64,000 nucleotides of DNA from an uncultured Elusimicrobium sp. (lineage in GTDB: Bacteria; Elusimicrobiota; Elusimicrobia; Elusimicrobiales; Elusimicrobiaceae), in contig CADBRU010000004.1 in the NCBI GenBank assembly GCA_902797165.1, positions 45,100-109,099 on the forward strand. The letters are read 5' to 3'. Position numbers and translations under genes: made by a program. Each line of letters begins with the position of its first letter. Positions within the stretch are counted from its first letter, which is position 1. Below, piece after piece: positions 25,542 through 34,286 of this stretch. The notes beneath the pieces were generated by a model. That model was given only the letters and a program-made list of their open reading frames with translations. It was not told where the DNA came from and made no database searches.

Positions 25542-26003
25542 TTAATTATTACTGCCGCGGCGGCCGATGTCCACCGGCACAGGCACTTCTCCAAGCGGCG
25601 TATCAAAATAAGCCGTTCCGGTAATGTGATAATCTACACTAGCACTGCCCATACTTACTAGACCCACCATTTTGCTGCTTAAACTTTTCATAGGGACGAC
25701 GATCGCGGCTTTTTGCACTTTGCTGGCGCCCGGTTCAATGCGAACATCTGCAAAGTTAATATCCGCCACATAGGTATCATTCATGGTCATTTTTCCTTCG
25801 AATTTTTTAATGGCGGCGGCTTTTTTCTTATTTAAGTTGGTAATTAATAGGTAAACATCAAATCCGATAGAGTTAATATTGTAATCGGACACTTCAATAT
25901 TGCGGATACTGTATTTACAATTCGCAAAATTTTTGGCTTCTTGCACGGCGGAACAAGCACTAAATAAGACTGCGGCGCAGATAAAAAGTACCAATTTTTT
26001 CAT
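25542..26003 (-). CDS. LEA type 2 (WHy-domain) lipoprotein
   Basis: This 153-residue protein has a lipoprotein signal with LFSAC (lipidated Cys17). The mature part has beta-rich segments such as VSDYNINSIGFDVYLLITNLNKK and the ADINFADVRIEPGAS stretch, in keeping with LEA14/WHy-type domains seen in many bacterial lipoproteins; these are linked to envelope or desiccation stress but often have unknown roles. It is divergent from pepT, with about 65 nt between the two starts. Family call is from pattern only. Confidence 0.65.
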   Translation of the reverse strand: MKKLVLFICAAVLFSACSAVQEAKNFANCKYSIRNIEVSDYNINSIGFDVYLLITNLNKKKAAAIKKFEGKMTMNDTYVADINFADVRIEPGASKVQKAAIVVPMKSLSSKMVGLVSMGSASVDYHITGTAYFDTPLGEVPVPVDIGRRGSNN

Positions 26004-26070
26004 GTGTTTCTCCTATGAATATCAGATGTATAAATTATATAATATTATAAATGTACGCAAGGAGTTTTTT

Positions 26071-27303
26071 ATGAACGATATACAGAAAAAAATTTATGAC
26101 CGTTTTATTCGCTATGTAACTGTAGAAACTACGAGCAATAGTAATAGTACAACCATTCCCACGACGCCTACTCAACTCGTTTTTGGCAAACAAATAGCAC
26201 AAGAAATGAAGGAATTGGGAATTTCTAATGTAGAAATTGATGAGCACGGCATTGTGTATGGTGAAATTCCGGGTAATGTGGCCCATGCGCCCGCCATCGG
26301 GTTTTTGGCGCACATGGATACCGTAGAAGATTATTGCGGAAAAAATATTAAACCGGTATTACATGCCAATTATAAGGGCGGTGATTTGGTTATCAATCAA
26401 GAAAAAAACATGGTACTCACACCCAAAACGACCCCCTCTTTACTCAAATGTATCGGACATGATTTAGTAACTTCAGACGGAAATACCTTGCTGGGCGGTG
26501 ACGATAAGATTGGCATTTCCGTGATTATGACTTTTTGTGAATATTTGTTGACGCATCCGGAAGTTAAACATGGTCCGGTCAAAATTGCTTTTACGATTGA
26601 TGAAGAAACCGGAACGGGTGTTTTGTCGTTTGATTTGAAACGTTTTAAGGCTGATTTTGCTTATACAATCGACGGAGCCGTTTTGGGAGATATTGATTGC
26701 GGCAATTTTAACGGAGATAGTTTTGTCATTGAAATAGAAGGTAAAAATTGTCATCCCGGCTCTGCCAAAGATTTTATGGCTAATCCGGTGCGTATAGCGT
26801 CCGATATTATCTCTTCTTGGCCGGAAGATAAATTGCCGGAGACGACTTGCGGAGAAGAAGGTTTTATTTTATTTTTGAATGTGCAGGCTCAACTAGACAG
26901 CGCTACCGTGAAAGGTATTATCCGTCATCATGACTTGGAAAAATTTGAGCAATTCAAAAAAGATTTACAAGCCTTGGTGGCCGAAAAGCAAGCCAAATAT
27001 CCGAACGGAAAAATTCATTTGGAAATTATTAAGAAATACCGCAATATGCGCGATATTTTAAAACAGCATCCGCAAGCCATGCAGGTATTGGAAGCGGCTT
27101 TGAAAGCGGAAAATGTGGAATATAAACTGACCCAAGTACGCGGCGGTACCGACGGCGCCAGATTGTCTTTCCAAGGGTTGCCCACGCCAAACATCTTTGC
27201 CGGTTATGAAAACCCGCACGGCCCGTATGAATGGTTAAGTTTAGCATGGAGCGAAAAAACCTACAATGTATTAAAACGCATTGTAGAAATTGCCGCGAAA
27301 TAG
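26071..27303 (+). CDS. pepT: Peptidase T (tripeptidase)
   Basis: This 410-residue zinc aminotripeptidase of family M20B removes the N-terminal residue from tripeptides in the cytoplasm. Metal and catalytic motifs are HMDTVED (metal His, then Asp), GGDDKIG (bridging Asp), TIDEETGTG (catalytic Glu), TIDGAVLG, and the C-terminal ENPHGPYEW His. Length fits E. coli PepT (408). The ATG at 26071 follows AAGGAG at good spacing; the longer frame upstream runs over the divergent lipoprotein gene and is rejected. It suits a peptide-fermenting life. Confidence 0.95.
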   Translation: MNDIQKKIYDRFIRYVTVETTSNSNSTTIPTTPTQLVFGKQIAQEMKELGISNVEIDEHGIVYGEIPGNVAHAPAIGFLAHMDTVEDYCGKNIKPVLHANYKGGDLVINQEKNMVLTPKTTPSLLKCIGHDLVTSDGNTLLGGDDKIGISVIMTFCEYLLTHPEVKHGPVKIAFTIDEETGTGVLSFDLKRFKADFAYTIDGAVLGDIDCGNFNGDSFVIEIEGKNCHPGSAKDFMANPVRIASDIISSWPEDKLPETTCGEEGFILFLNVQAQLDSATVKGIIRHHDLEKFEQFKKDLQALVAEKQAKYPNGKIHLEIIKKYRNMRDILKQHPQAMQVLEAALKAENVEYKLTQVRGGTDGARLSFQGLPTPNIFAGYENPHGPYEWLSLAWSEKTYNVLKRIVEIAAK

Positions 27304-27317
27304 ATATTTTAAGATGT

Positions 27318-27353
27318 AAAAACAGGAAACATATTTTTATGTTTCCTGTTTTT
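27318..27353. terminator. Bidirectional terminator
   Basis: AAAAACAGGAAACATA pairs with TATGTTTCCTGTTTTT; converging pepT and pilin 4. Confidence 0.85.
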
Positions 27354-27366
27354 ATTTTTTAAAGCA

Positions 27367-27879
27367 TTAAGGTTTTACAGTACCATTAGTACTTGCCTTT
27401 GTATAGCCTATCTTGCTGCACCATTCTCCCCCACAGTAAATATAATTATACCCTGAGGTTAGTGCCGGATTGGCAGAAGTAGTTAGAGTATAAGGAGTAT
27501 CTTCCCCTTTGACGCGGTAAGCAGCAATATACCCATTCCCTTCCAAACAATAGTAAAAGTGTTTTGATTTTAAACAAGGTTCCGCCCCTAGTAACTCACT
27601 CGAATCTTCTGCGGATGGCATGGCTAAATCTATATCCATAGTAGTGAATAAGTTTGGTCCTTCCGCGGGATCGCCGGTACCACATAAATCATAGTCAAAC
27701 CCACTGTTCTGAAGTATGCAACGTGCTTGTGCATCGCGTAAAGAACGTAAGATTAGTTCTGCTTCCGCCGCTCTGGATTTTTCTACGGCATTTGTATATT
27801 GGGGCAGTGCAATGGCAGAAAGTATCCCGATAATCAAAACAACCACCAACAGTTCAATTAAAGTAAAACCTTTTTTCAT
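27367..27879 (-). CDS. Type IV pilin-like protein (PilE/GspG type) 4
   Basis: This 170-residue prepilin has leader MKKG, then FTLIELLVVVLIIGILSAIALPQYTNAVEKSRAAEAELILRSL. Prepilin peptidase cleavage is after Gly4; Glu5 is present. The globular region has four to six cysteines (CILQNSGFDYDLC, CLKSKHFYYC, CGGEWC) likely paired. A GGAG ribosome-binding site precedes the ATG. Its promoter region is nearly identical to that of pilin 3, pointing to a fairly recent duplication, while the C-terminal domains are quite different. Confidence 0.92.
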   Translation of the reverse strand: MKKGFTLIELLVVVLIIGILSAIALPQYTNAVEKSRAAEAELILRSLRDAQARCILQNSGFDYDLCGTGDPAEGPNLFTTMDIDLAMPSAEDSSELLGAEPCLKSKHFYYCLEGNGYIAAYRVKGEDTPYTLTTSANPALTSGYNYIYCGGEWCSKIGYTKASTNGTVKP

Positions 27880-27921
27880 AACATTTCTCCGATGATAACT
27901 TTAACTACTGTAAAAATTATA
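27880..27921 (-). repeat. Upstream region shared by pilins 3 and 4 (copy B)
   Basis: Second copy of the 42-nt promoter/leader region (37 of 42 identical to 25409-25450), with TATAAT and ACAGTAGT. Confidence 0.8.
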
Positions 27922-27994
27922 CTAAAAACTGTTTGATAAGTTTTTTCAATTTATTTGTGGACATGCAGAAACAAGTTCAGTATGACGTTTTGAA

Positions 27995-29029
27995 TTATAT
28001 TTTCTTTTTATGAAAGCCGTAGCCCGTGGAAACCGGTCGGCCGATAGCGGCTAATTTGGCAGTTAGACATCCACGGCAGTGGGAAGGATCTTCCCCAGCA
28101 CAGGCTTTGCCGGGATAGAGCGCGTAATTGAGCCGGGCCGTACCCTCGGTTACATTGGGCATTACCACATTTGCCCCCGCTTGCAAAGCACGCAAACGCC
28201 CGTTGGGCTCAATCGTTTCCATAGCAGTAGTAGCCGGAATATTAATATCCGGCAGTAATAAGCGCGTCAGTGCCATAACCTTTAAAGCGGGTGTTAAAAG
28301 AGGTTTAGGGGCATTTTTTAGCGGTGTGTCGGGGTTTGGGATAAAAGGCCCCAGCCCAATCATATCCGCGTTTAATTCTTTAAAAAATAAAATATCTTTG
28401 GCAAGGGACTGCATAGTTTGCCCCGGCAGACCTACTAAAATGCCGGTGCCTACCTCATAACCTAATTGTTTTAAATCTTGCAGACAGCGTAAACGGTTTT
28501 CAAAACTCATAGCGGGATTATATTTTTCGTATAAGGTTTTATCGGTAGTTTCAATACGAAGTAAAAAGCGGTCTGCTCCGGCTTGTTTGAATGCACGGTA
28601 ATCTTCCGTGCTTCGCTCCCCGATACTAAGCGTAATTGCCAAACCGAATGATTTAATTTTTTGCAAAATAGGGACAAGTATGTCTGCGGTAAAAAAGGGA
28701 TCCTCCCCCCCTTGTAAAACAATGGTTTTATATCCGTATTGAACGGCCTTTTGGGCCAAAGAAATAATTGTTTCGGGGTCTAAACGGTAGCGTTCGATTT
28801 TTTTGTTTTGGCATTGTAAACCGCAATATAAACATTGATTTTTGCAGATATTGGTAAACTCAATAAGTGCGCGTAAATGTACCTCATCTCCGACGTATTT
28901 TTTGCGTGTCCGGTCAGCAGCGGCAAACAAGATATCATCTATCTGACTATCGGTTAAAATCTGATAGAGTTCACTTTCTATTAAATTATGCTCTTGCGCT
29001 GCTTTTGTGATGAGTTCGGTACTGTTCAT
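27995..29029 (-). CDS. hydE: [FeFe]-hydrogenase maturase HydE (radical SAM)
   Basis: This 344-residue radical SAM enzyme has CxxxCxxC at Cys62, Cys66 and Cys69 (CKNQCLYC), preceded by the EFTN segment typical of HydE, and later LQGGEDP, ITLSIGER, LRIETTD and TGILVGLPGQT. HydE helps build the dithiolate-bridged di-iron subcluster of the H-cluster, so the cell probably makes an [FeFe] hydrogenase. hydF and hydG are not next to it. No Shine-Dalgarno is seen; TATACA ends 8 nt before the ATG, right after the terminator of the upstream gene, so it likely has its own promoter. Confidence 0.9.
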   Translation of the reverse strand: MNSTELITKAAQEHNLIESELYQILTDSQIDDILFAAADRTRKKYVGDEVHLRALIEFTNICKNQCLYCGLQCQNKKIERYRLDPETIISLAQKAVQYGYKTIVLQGGEDPFFTADILVPILQKIKSFGLAITLSIGERSTEDYRAFKQAGADRFLLRIETTDKTLYEKYNPAMSFENRLRCLQDLKQLGYEVGTGILVGLPGQTMQSLAKDILFFKELNADMIGLGPFIPNPDTPLKNAPKPLLTPALKVMALTRLLLPDINIPATTAMETIEPNGRLRALQAGANVVMPNVTEGTARLNYALYPGKACAGEDPSHCRGCLTAKLAAIGRPVSTGYGFHKKKI

Positions 29030-29047
29030 ATTTATAGTGTATAAAAA

Positions 29048-29071
29048 AACCCCTACCGTTCGGTAGGGGTT
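29048..29071 (-). terminator. Terminator of the GYF_2 membrane protein gene
   Basis: Perfect 11-bp stem AACCCCTACCG (29048-29058) / CGGTAGGGGTT (29061-29071); on the minus strand followed by TTTTTTTAT. Confidence 0.88.
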
Positions 29072-29088
29072 CAGAAAAATATTTTTGA

Positions 29089-31431
29089 TTATTGGGCCGC
29101 CGGTATGGGTGCGGGTTGCATAGAATCTAACAGGTTTTTAGAATCGGACGTAGTCGGCTCTAATTCTTTAGTAACGGCATTGTAATTAAAGCGATACGAG
29201 ATTTTAAAACTTTGCGGATTCTCGGGCGGAATTTTAACCAATACGGAATAATTGTCCGGTTCAACAGCCGTTGTTAAACTCCATTCAATCATTTCCGGTT
29301 GTTGCACGGGATGGCGTGCATTAATGAGAGATTCCAATGTTTGACCGTTCGGTAAAGCATATTGTTTTACTTCATTTAACAGTGCCGCATTGGCATCCTC
29401 TTCCATATTGGGTGTCAATTCATTTTCCGTAAGCGGGGCTTGTTCTGCTTGAGGGGTCGGCAACATTTCATTTACTTTGTTTTCTTGAATTTGTGCCGCC
29501 GTCGGTTTTCCTGATTTCAAGATGTTGAACTTAGCCGGGAGTAATTCCAAATAAGCCAACATAATGTAGATAAGCCCTATAAACGCGATGGAAATTAACG
29601 CGGAAATAATGATCTTTGTTAATTTAGAACCACCGGTAGAATAGTCGGCCATTTGAAGATCATGTTGAGCATTGAGATCCAAGCCGGATTCCGTCAAGTC
29701 CAAGCGGCTGGAATCTGCCGGCTCTTGTACCATAGGTACGGTTTTGATGTCCATGGTAGCACCACGTTTGGCTTTAATGGTGTTTTCCAAGGAGATTTTG
29801 GACATCATGATATCATCTTGCTCATTTTCTAAAGGAGCGCCGCCGGGAACAATTTCCTCCATCGGAGTGGTTTCCATGCCGTCTTTTGCTTCTTCTTTTT
29901 TATCGGCTGATTCACCGTTCATATCGGCCGGCGGAATGAAGTCAGAAATTAAGTAAGTAGAACCTTTATTTAATTGTACTTCCGTCATGTCATGCGGTTG
30001 ATAGAAGGCTTGACTGGTTTGCGGAGAGGAAGTTTCCGGTATGGGAATATCCGTTTCCGTATGACGTTCCATAAAGGCTTCATCTAAATCAGATTGAGAA
30101 ATCAAACCATCATCTTCCGTCTCGGATTCAACTTTTTTGCCGGGCACTAATTCTTTGATGGTTTGAGAATCTTCGCTTGCCATGGGTTTAACATCTTCTT
30201 CCGGATTCATGGCAGTTAATTTGGCTTCTTCGGGATTGATAGAAGAAACTTCTATATGAGGTACCTCTTCTTGTTTTTGTTCCGTAGAATCTTCTGCCGT
30301 ATTAGCAGAGTCTATGGCTAATTGCGGATGATCTTCTAAATCCAAAGAAGGTGCTTCGGAAGGTTCGACCGGAGCAGGTTCTTCTTGTTTTTGTTCGGCC
30401 GGTTGTTCTTCCGTGGCTGGTGCAGCCTCTTTTTCTTGTTGAGCCTCTGCTAAGGCTTGGGCAATAAAATCTTCCCCTTGGGGTTGCGCAGGAGCGGTAA
30501 TTTGATCGATTATTTCTTCCCGTTTTTCTTCGGTTACTTCAGCCGGAGCGGGTTCTTCTTGTTTTTGTTCGGCCGGAGTTTCTTGCGGAGCAGGAGCCGT
30601 CTCTGCGGCGGGTTCTGCTTTTTGTTCTTCGGCCGGGGTTTCTTTGGAGCCGGATAATGTGTTAGCCGCTACTACAGCCGCTGCACCTACGGCAGCACCG
30701 ACGGCTGCGGTTTTGAAAGGAGACAACAGATCTTGGAAGGTACTGTCTTTTTCTTCTTCCGTTTGAACCGGTAACGGTGCACTGTATAAAGAGTCTAAAG
30801 CAGAGCGTAATACTGCTTCTTCCTCTCCCGTTTTTTCCGTTTTGGTATTATCCGAAACGGCTTGTTCGGGCATGGCCGGATGGTTTTCTTGGGTGTTTGC
30901 TTCTGCAATGAGTTGATCTGCATGGTTGAGCAGACTTTCTGTATTGGTTACTAAAGCATCTTCATTTTCGGGTGTTTCTGGGGTTGTAGGCACTTGTTGC
31001 AAATTGCGTGCGAGCGCTTCCATGCGTTCTTCTGCGGCCTTTTGGGCAGCATTAGAAGCGGCTACCGCTTCTTCCAATTTGCTTTTCATGCCTTTGATTT
31101 CTAAAGTTAATTGCTCAATTTTATCGAGTAAGACTTGATTATCTTGTGAAAGACCTTTGTCTGCTGCACTTGCCATGGCTGAGGTAGCAGCCGCTGTTGA
31201 AACTGCCGCTGCTGCCGCCACCGGTGCTGCTTGTTTGGTCAGGCTGGTGAAGCCCGGCTGTGCATTATCAAATTCAAATAAGGAGGAAGCCTTTACCCAA
31301 TCTTGGCTACCGCCTGCGCCGGAATCTTCCGCACAAATCAATGTGTCCGGTGTAAAACCTTCTACAGCGGCTAAAGAATCTTCTTCATAAGGACCGCTGA
31401 CTTTTTCATTTATATAAACCCAGTATTTCAT
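29089..31431 (-). CDS. Large acidic membrane protein with N-terminal GYF_2 domain
   Basis: This 780-residue protein opens with MKYWVYINEKVSGPY, a GYF_2/DUF4339 fold (residues 1-55). An Ala-rich stretch and a coiled coil (about 80-150) follow, then ~450 residues of Glu/Pro/Gln-rich disordered sequence with repeated units such as EQKQEEPAP. One transmembrane helix lies near residues 605-627, with a ~150-residue C-terminal domain, presumably outside. GYF_2 domains are often near membrane proteins in bacteria, and the fold binds proline-rich peptides in eukaryotes, so it might bind its own Pro-rich repeats (speculation). The start at 31431 is before the GYF_2 fold; a longer frame adds 22 residues. 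Confidence 0.65.
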   Translation of the reverse strand: MKYWVYINEKVSGPYEEDSLAAVEGFTPDTLICAEDSGAGGSQDWVKASSLFEFDNAQPGFTSLTKQAAPVAAAAAVSTAAATSAMASAADKGLSQDNQVLLDKIEQLTLEIKGMKSKLEEAVAASNAAQKAAEERMEALARNLQQVPTTPETPENEDALVTNTESLLNHADQLIAEANTQENHPAMPEQAVSDNTKTEKTGEEEAVLRSALDSLYSAPLPVQTEEEKDSTFQDLLSPFKTAAVGAAVGAAAVVAANTLSGSKETPAEEQKAEPAAETAPAPQETPAEQKQEEPAPAEVTEEKREEIIDQITAPAQPQGEDFIAQALAEAQQEKEAAPATEEQPAEQKQEEPAPVEPSEAPSLDLEDHPQLAIDSANTAEDSTEQKQEEVPHIEVSSINPEEAKLTAMNPEEDVKPMASEDSQTIKELVPGKKVESETEDDGLISQSDLDEAFMERHTETDIPIPETSSPQTSQAFYQPHDMTEVQLNKGSTYLISDFIPPADMNGESADKKEEAKDGMETTPMEEIVPGGAPLENEQDDIMMSKISLENTIKAKRGATMDIKTVPMVQEPADSSRLDLTESGLDLNAQHDLQMADYSTGGSKLTKIIISALISIAFIGLIYIMLAYLELLPAKFNILKSGKPTAAQIQENKVNEMLPTPQAEQAPLTENELTPNMEEDANAALLNEVKQYALPNGQTLESLINARHPVQQPEMIEWSLTTAVEPDNYSVLVKIPPENPQSFKISYRFNYNAVTKELEPTTSDSKNLLDSMQPAPIPAAQ

Positions 31432-31632
31432 TTTCTTATTCACCCTAAAATTAAAGAATAAACCATCACGATAACAGGATAGCAAAAATTTACCCATCTT
31501 TGCACGGTTTTTTTATATGAAAAATAGGTCAAAAGGGAAAGAATAAACAAAATACGGTTGCTTTGATATGTGTAAAACTGTGTGTTGTCGTCGGAGGTAA
31601 TTGTTTTGGATTCAAAATACGGAAAGCGGAAC

Positions 31633-32856
31633 TTAATGCGTATTTGCTTGGCGCGAGGAGGCCTGTTGGCGGGCTTGTTGTGCTGTTAAAGTGCCCAATA
31701 GCACTTTGCAGGCCAAGTCCCGATTTTCGTTCGGATCTTTGGTATGCGGTAAATTTTTCAAGATTTCTTCCGCTTGTTTTAATAATTCCGTAGCATTTTT
31801 TTGACCGGCAAATTTCTTTACTAATTCTTGTTCATACCCTGAAAATACATCGTGTTTTTGTAAAGCATTGGACAAAATATTTTGTTCACGCTGCAAAGCC
31901 GCCACTTGCTGGGCTTGTTCAAAAGTGCTTTCGGTGCCGTCTAACAAAACCCGCACAGCCAGTTGCAAATTTTCTTCTTTTTGTTTGATATGAGGCAAAC
32001 GCTCCAGTACCGCATTAAAAGTATCGGCAATATCTTGCGGTGTTTTTTGCGTTAAATAACGACGGGCAATTACAACTAAATCATCTTCTAAAATGCGACC
32101 CTTCAAAAGTTTGGATGCCAGTGTAATATCTTTGGCTTCTTGCGGAGTGAGTTGCATTAAAAGCGTTTTTGCCGTTAAAGAAGCATTTAACATTTCACTT
32201 TTGTTGATGGCTTGTAATGAGTCAAAAATTTGTTCAAATTGTTTTTTAAATTCCATTGTGCCGGGGGTCGTATAAGCATGAATCAACTGAGAAGTTAAAG
32301 ATAAAGACAAATAGTATTTATCGGCAAATCGATAAATGTGTTCTTGATTTTGAAGAGGAAGTTCCCCTTGCTGTGCAATGATTTGTTTTGCTTTTTCAAG
32401 TAATTTGGAAATGACTTGTCTGACTTTTTCTATATCGGATAAATCTTGATCTTTAGGTAATTTTTTAAATTCCGCCGGAAAGTCCGTATCAAAGAAATGT
32501 TCCGATCCTACAGATGCATAAAAGTTAATTAGAGTAGTGGTATCTTTTTCAGGTAGTTCCAATACATCGGCTACTTCGAGCAAAGAGAAAGCATTTCCTT
32601 TAACACGTAAAAATTGGGTAGCGGCGGGTAAAGATATTTCATCCAACAAAATTTTGGCAACCATAGTATCGGCTATGATGTGCGGCTGCTCTAGGGAGAG
32701 AAGCAAATTAAGCATATTGCTTTGTAATACTTTTAACGCACTTTTATTTTCCGCACGATAGACCAATCTAGCGGCATAATCGTCGTCGATTTCCGGTAAA
32801 ACGCGGTAAATACTGCTTAAGATGTCACTTCGTTGCGTGTTTGTTTTTGCCATCAT
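31633..32856 (-). CDS. All-helical repeat protein of unknown function
   Basis: This 407-residue protein matches no family known to me. It is predicted soluble and almost wholly helical, with internal repeats that recur at the N-terminus (RVLPEIDDDYAARLVYRAEN), at about 290 (RLPHIKQKEENLQLAVRVLL) and at about 370 (NLPHTKDPNENRDLACKVLL): LP(x)n followed by an A-x-x-V/L-L helix. It is the last gene of a five-gene minus-strand operon, three nt after the cyclodeaminase-like gene, with no own Shine-Dalgarno, so it is probably translated by coupling. It starts MM; either Met may be used. Confidence 0.6.
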   Translation of the reverse strand: MMAKTNTQRSDILSSIYRVLPEIDDDYAARLVYRAENKSALKVLQSNMLNLLLSLEQPHIIADTMVAKILLDEISLPAATQFLRVKGNAFSLLEVADVLELPEKDTTTLINFYASVGSEHFFDTDFPAEFKKLPKDQDLSDIEKVRQVISKLLEKAKQIIAQQGELPLQNQEHIYRFADKYYLSLSLTSQLIHAYTTPGTMEFKKQFEQIFDSLQAINKSEMLNASLTAKTLLMQLTPQEAKDITLASKLLKGRILEDDLVVIARRYLTQKTPQDIADTFNAVLERLPHIKQKEENLQLAVRVLLDGTESTFEQAQQVAALQREQNILSNALQKHDVFSGYEQELVKKFAGQKNATELLKQAEEILKNLPHTKDPNENRDLACKVLLGTLTAQQARQQASSRQANTH

Positions 32857-32859
32857 ATC

Positions 32860-33429
32860 TTAACAAGATTTTACAAATATATTTATCTGTTGCGTTAATT
32901 TTTTTACCACTGCTTCATCTTTAATAAAAGCCATATTCGCACGTATATTCTCAATAGAACACTTTATGGCACTTTTAAGTAGATGAGAAGCACAATGAAT
33001 GTCGGACAAAATAATCGGCGCGATATCTGCTTTGATTAAATCAATTTCCCGCAAGCATTCAATAGCCGTGGTTGCCGTGTCCGCCGGTACGCGCGCAGCA
33101 TAGACAAGCGCGCTTTGCATGGCTTGCTGCCGTGTGGGGTTATCTTTGGGTAACTGTTTGGCTACCACGTAGGCGGAATAGGCGTTTCCGTCTTCCTGTA
33201 TTAAATGGTTTAACTGTGCTTTCAAAGCCCCTAATTTGCGTAGAGAAGGTTCTAATTTTTGTTTCACTTCCGGTGAGGTAGTTTTTCGGTTGTAGGTAGT
33301 TGCGCCGGCCATCAATGCCAAAGAACAACCCATCGCTGCAGCCATGGCTGCTGCGGCTCCCCCGCCGGGAGTCGGGGTACAAGAAGCCAATGCTTCATTA
33401 AATTTTTCCGCTGCTTTAAACCATTCCAT
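32860..33429 (-). CDS. Cyclodeaminase/cyclohydrolase-family protein (FchA/FTCD_C)
   Basis: This 189-residue helical protein has the family signature PTPGGGAAAAMAAAMGCSLALMAG near residue 19, the substrate-binding loop of FTCD C-terminal and FchA proteins. Such enzymes deaminate formimino-tetrahydrofolate or hydrolyse methenyl-tetrahydrofolate, feeding one-carbon metabolism from histidine or formate. No formiminotransferase gene is beside it, so the exact reaction is open. It starts 8 nt after the HAD phosphatase stop, with a weak GAGG site. Confidence 0.82.
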   Translation of the reverse strand: MEWFKAAEKFNEALASCTPTPGGGAAAAMAAAMGCSLALMAGATTYNRKTTSPEVKQKLEPSLRKLGALKAQLNHLIQEDGNAYSAYVVAKQLPKDNPTRQQAMQSALVYAARVPADTATTAIECLREIDLIKADIAPIILSDIHCASHLLKSAIKCSIENIRANMAFIKDEAVVKKLTQQINIFVKSC

Positions 33430-33437
33430 AAAAACCT

Positions 33438-34286
33438 CTACATGATTGTGCCTGAGGGCAAATCTTCATACTTTTTAATTTTTAACATTTTTAAGCGGTC
33501 TTCATCAATACCGGTTCGGCTGAAAAAAACGTGTTCGATAGCACTGGCCGGAGAAATGTAAATTCCGCGTTTGACACCTTTTGGATCTGTGTTAAGTCCG
33601 AGCCAAACGTAAAATGTTTGGATGTCATTAAAATTTTTAATTTGCAATTCCGCCGCGGCGCGTTGCAACTGTTTCATATCTCCAAAGCCGCATGTAATGG
33701 CCGCACTGTGAAAACCGCAGGCTTTGGCGGCTAATACATCATGATGTGTATCCCCGACGATATATACTTGGTCCGGAGTAAATTTGGTTTTGCAAGTTTT
33801 TTCAGCGCGTTTAACGGCCGCTTTAAGCATATCGGCGCGGTCGTGGGCGTCTTCCCCATAGCCTCCGCAAACAAAATATTTTAGTAATCCGGAGGGCTCC
33901 AGTTTAATTTCTGCACCTCGTTTTATATTGCCGGTCCCTAAACCGATTACTATGTTTTTTTCTTTAGATAATGCCGCTAGTAATTTTTTAATACCGGGAA
34001 CAAATTTATAATTTTTTTGTTTCACCGATTTGGCTACTTCTTGCGGTAATAGTTCCAAATACGTATCGTTAATTTTTTTAATTTCTGCTTTGGAAGGTTT
34101 TTTCCCTTTGATAAGTTTATATACGGAAGCAAAGTTTTGCGTGTCCGTGCAACCGGAAATTAAACTATGTTCGTATTTGGGTTCTTTACCGTATAATTTT
34201 TTTATGGCTTTATTTAGGGCGGTCCGTCCGGCAGATCCGGTATACACTAAAGTTCCGTCTAAATCAAACAAAATCAATTTTTTCAT
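33438..34286 (-). CDS. HAD-family phosphatase (phosphoglycolate-phosphatase-like)
   Basis: This 282-residue HAD-superfamily hydrolase has motif I LFDLDGTLV (nucleophile and acid Asp), motif II GLGTGN, a Lys region and motif IV YIVGDTHHDVLAAK. A helical cap lies between motifs I and II, as in Gph-type enzymes. The last ~60 residues extend past the usual fold (about 220) with a basic domain of unknown role. It overlaps the EamA gene by four nt (ATGA), so the two are coupled. The substrate is unknown. Confidence 0.78.
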   Translation of the reverse strand: MKKLILFDLDGTLVYTGSAGRTALNKAIKKLYGKEPKYEHSLISGCTDTQNFASVYKLIKGKKPSKAEIKKINDTYLELLPQEVAKSVKQKNYKFVPGIKKLLAALSKEKNIVIGLGTGNIKRGAEIKLEPSGLLKYFVCGGYGEDAHDRADMLKAAVKRAEKTCKTKFTPDQVYIVGDTHHDVLAAKACGFHSAAITCGFGDMKQLQRAAAELQIKNFNDIQTFYVWLGLNTDPKGVKRGIYISPASAIEHVFFSRTGIDEDRLKMLKIKKYEDLPSGTIM

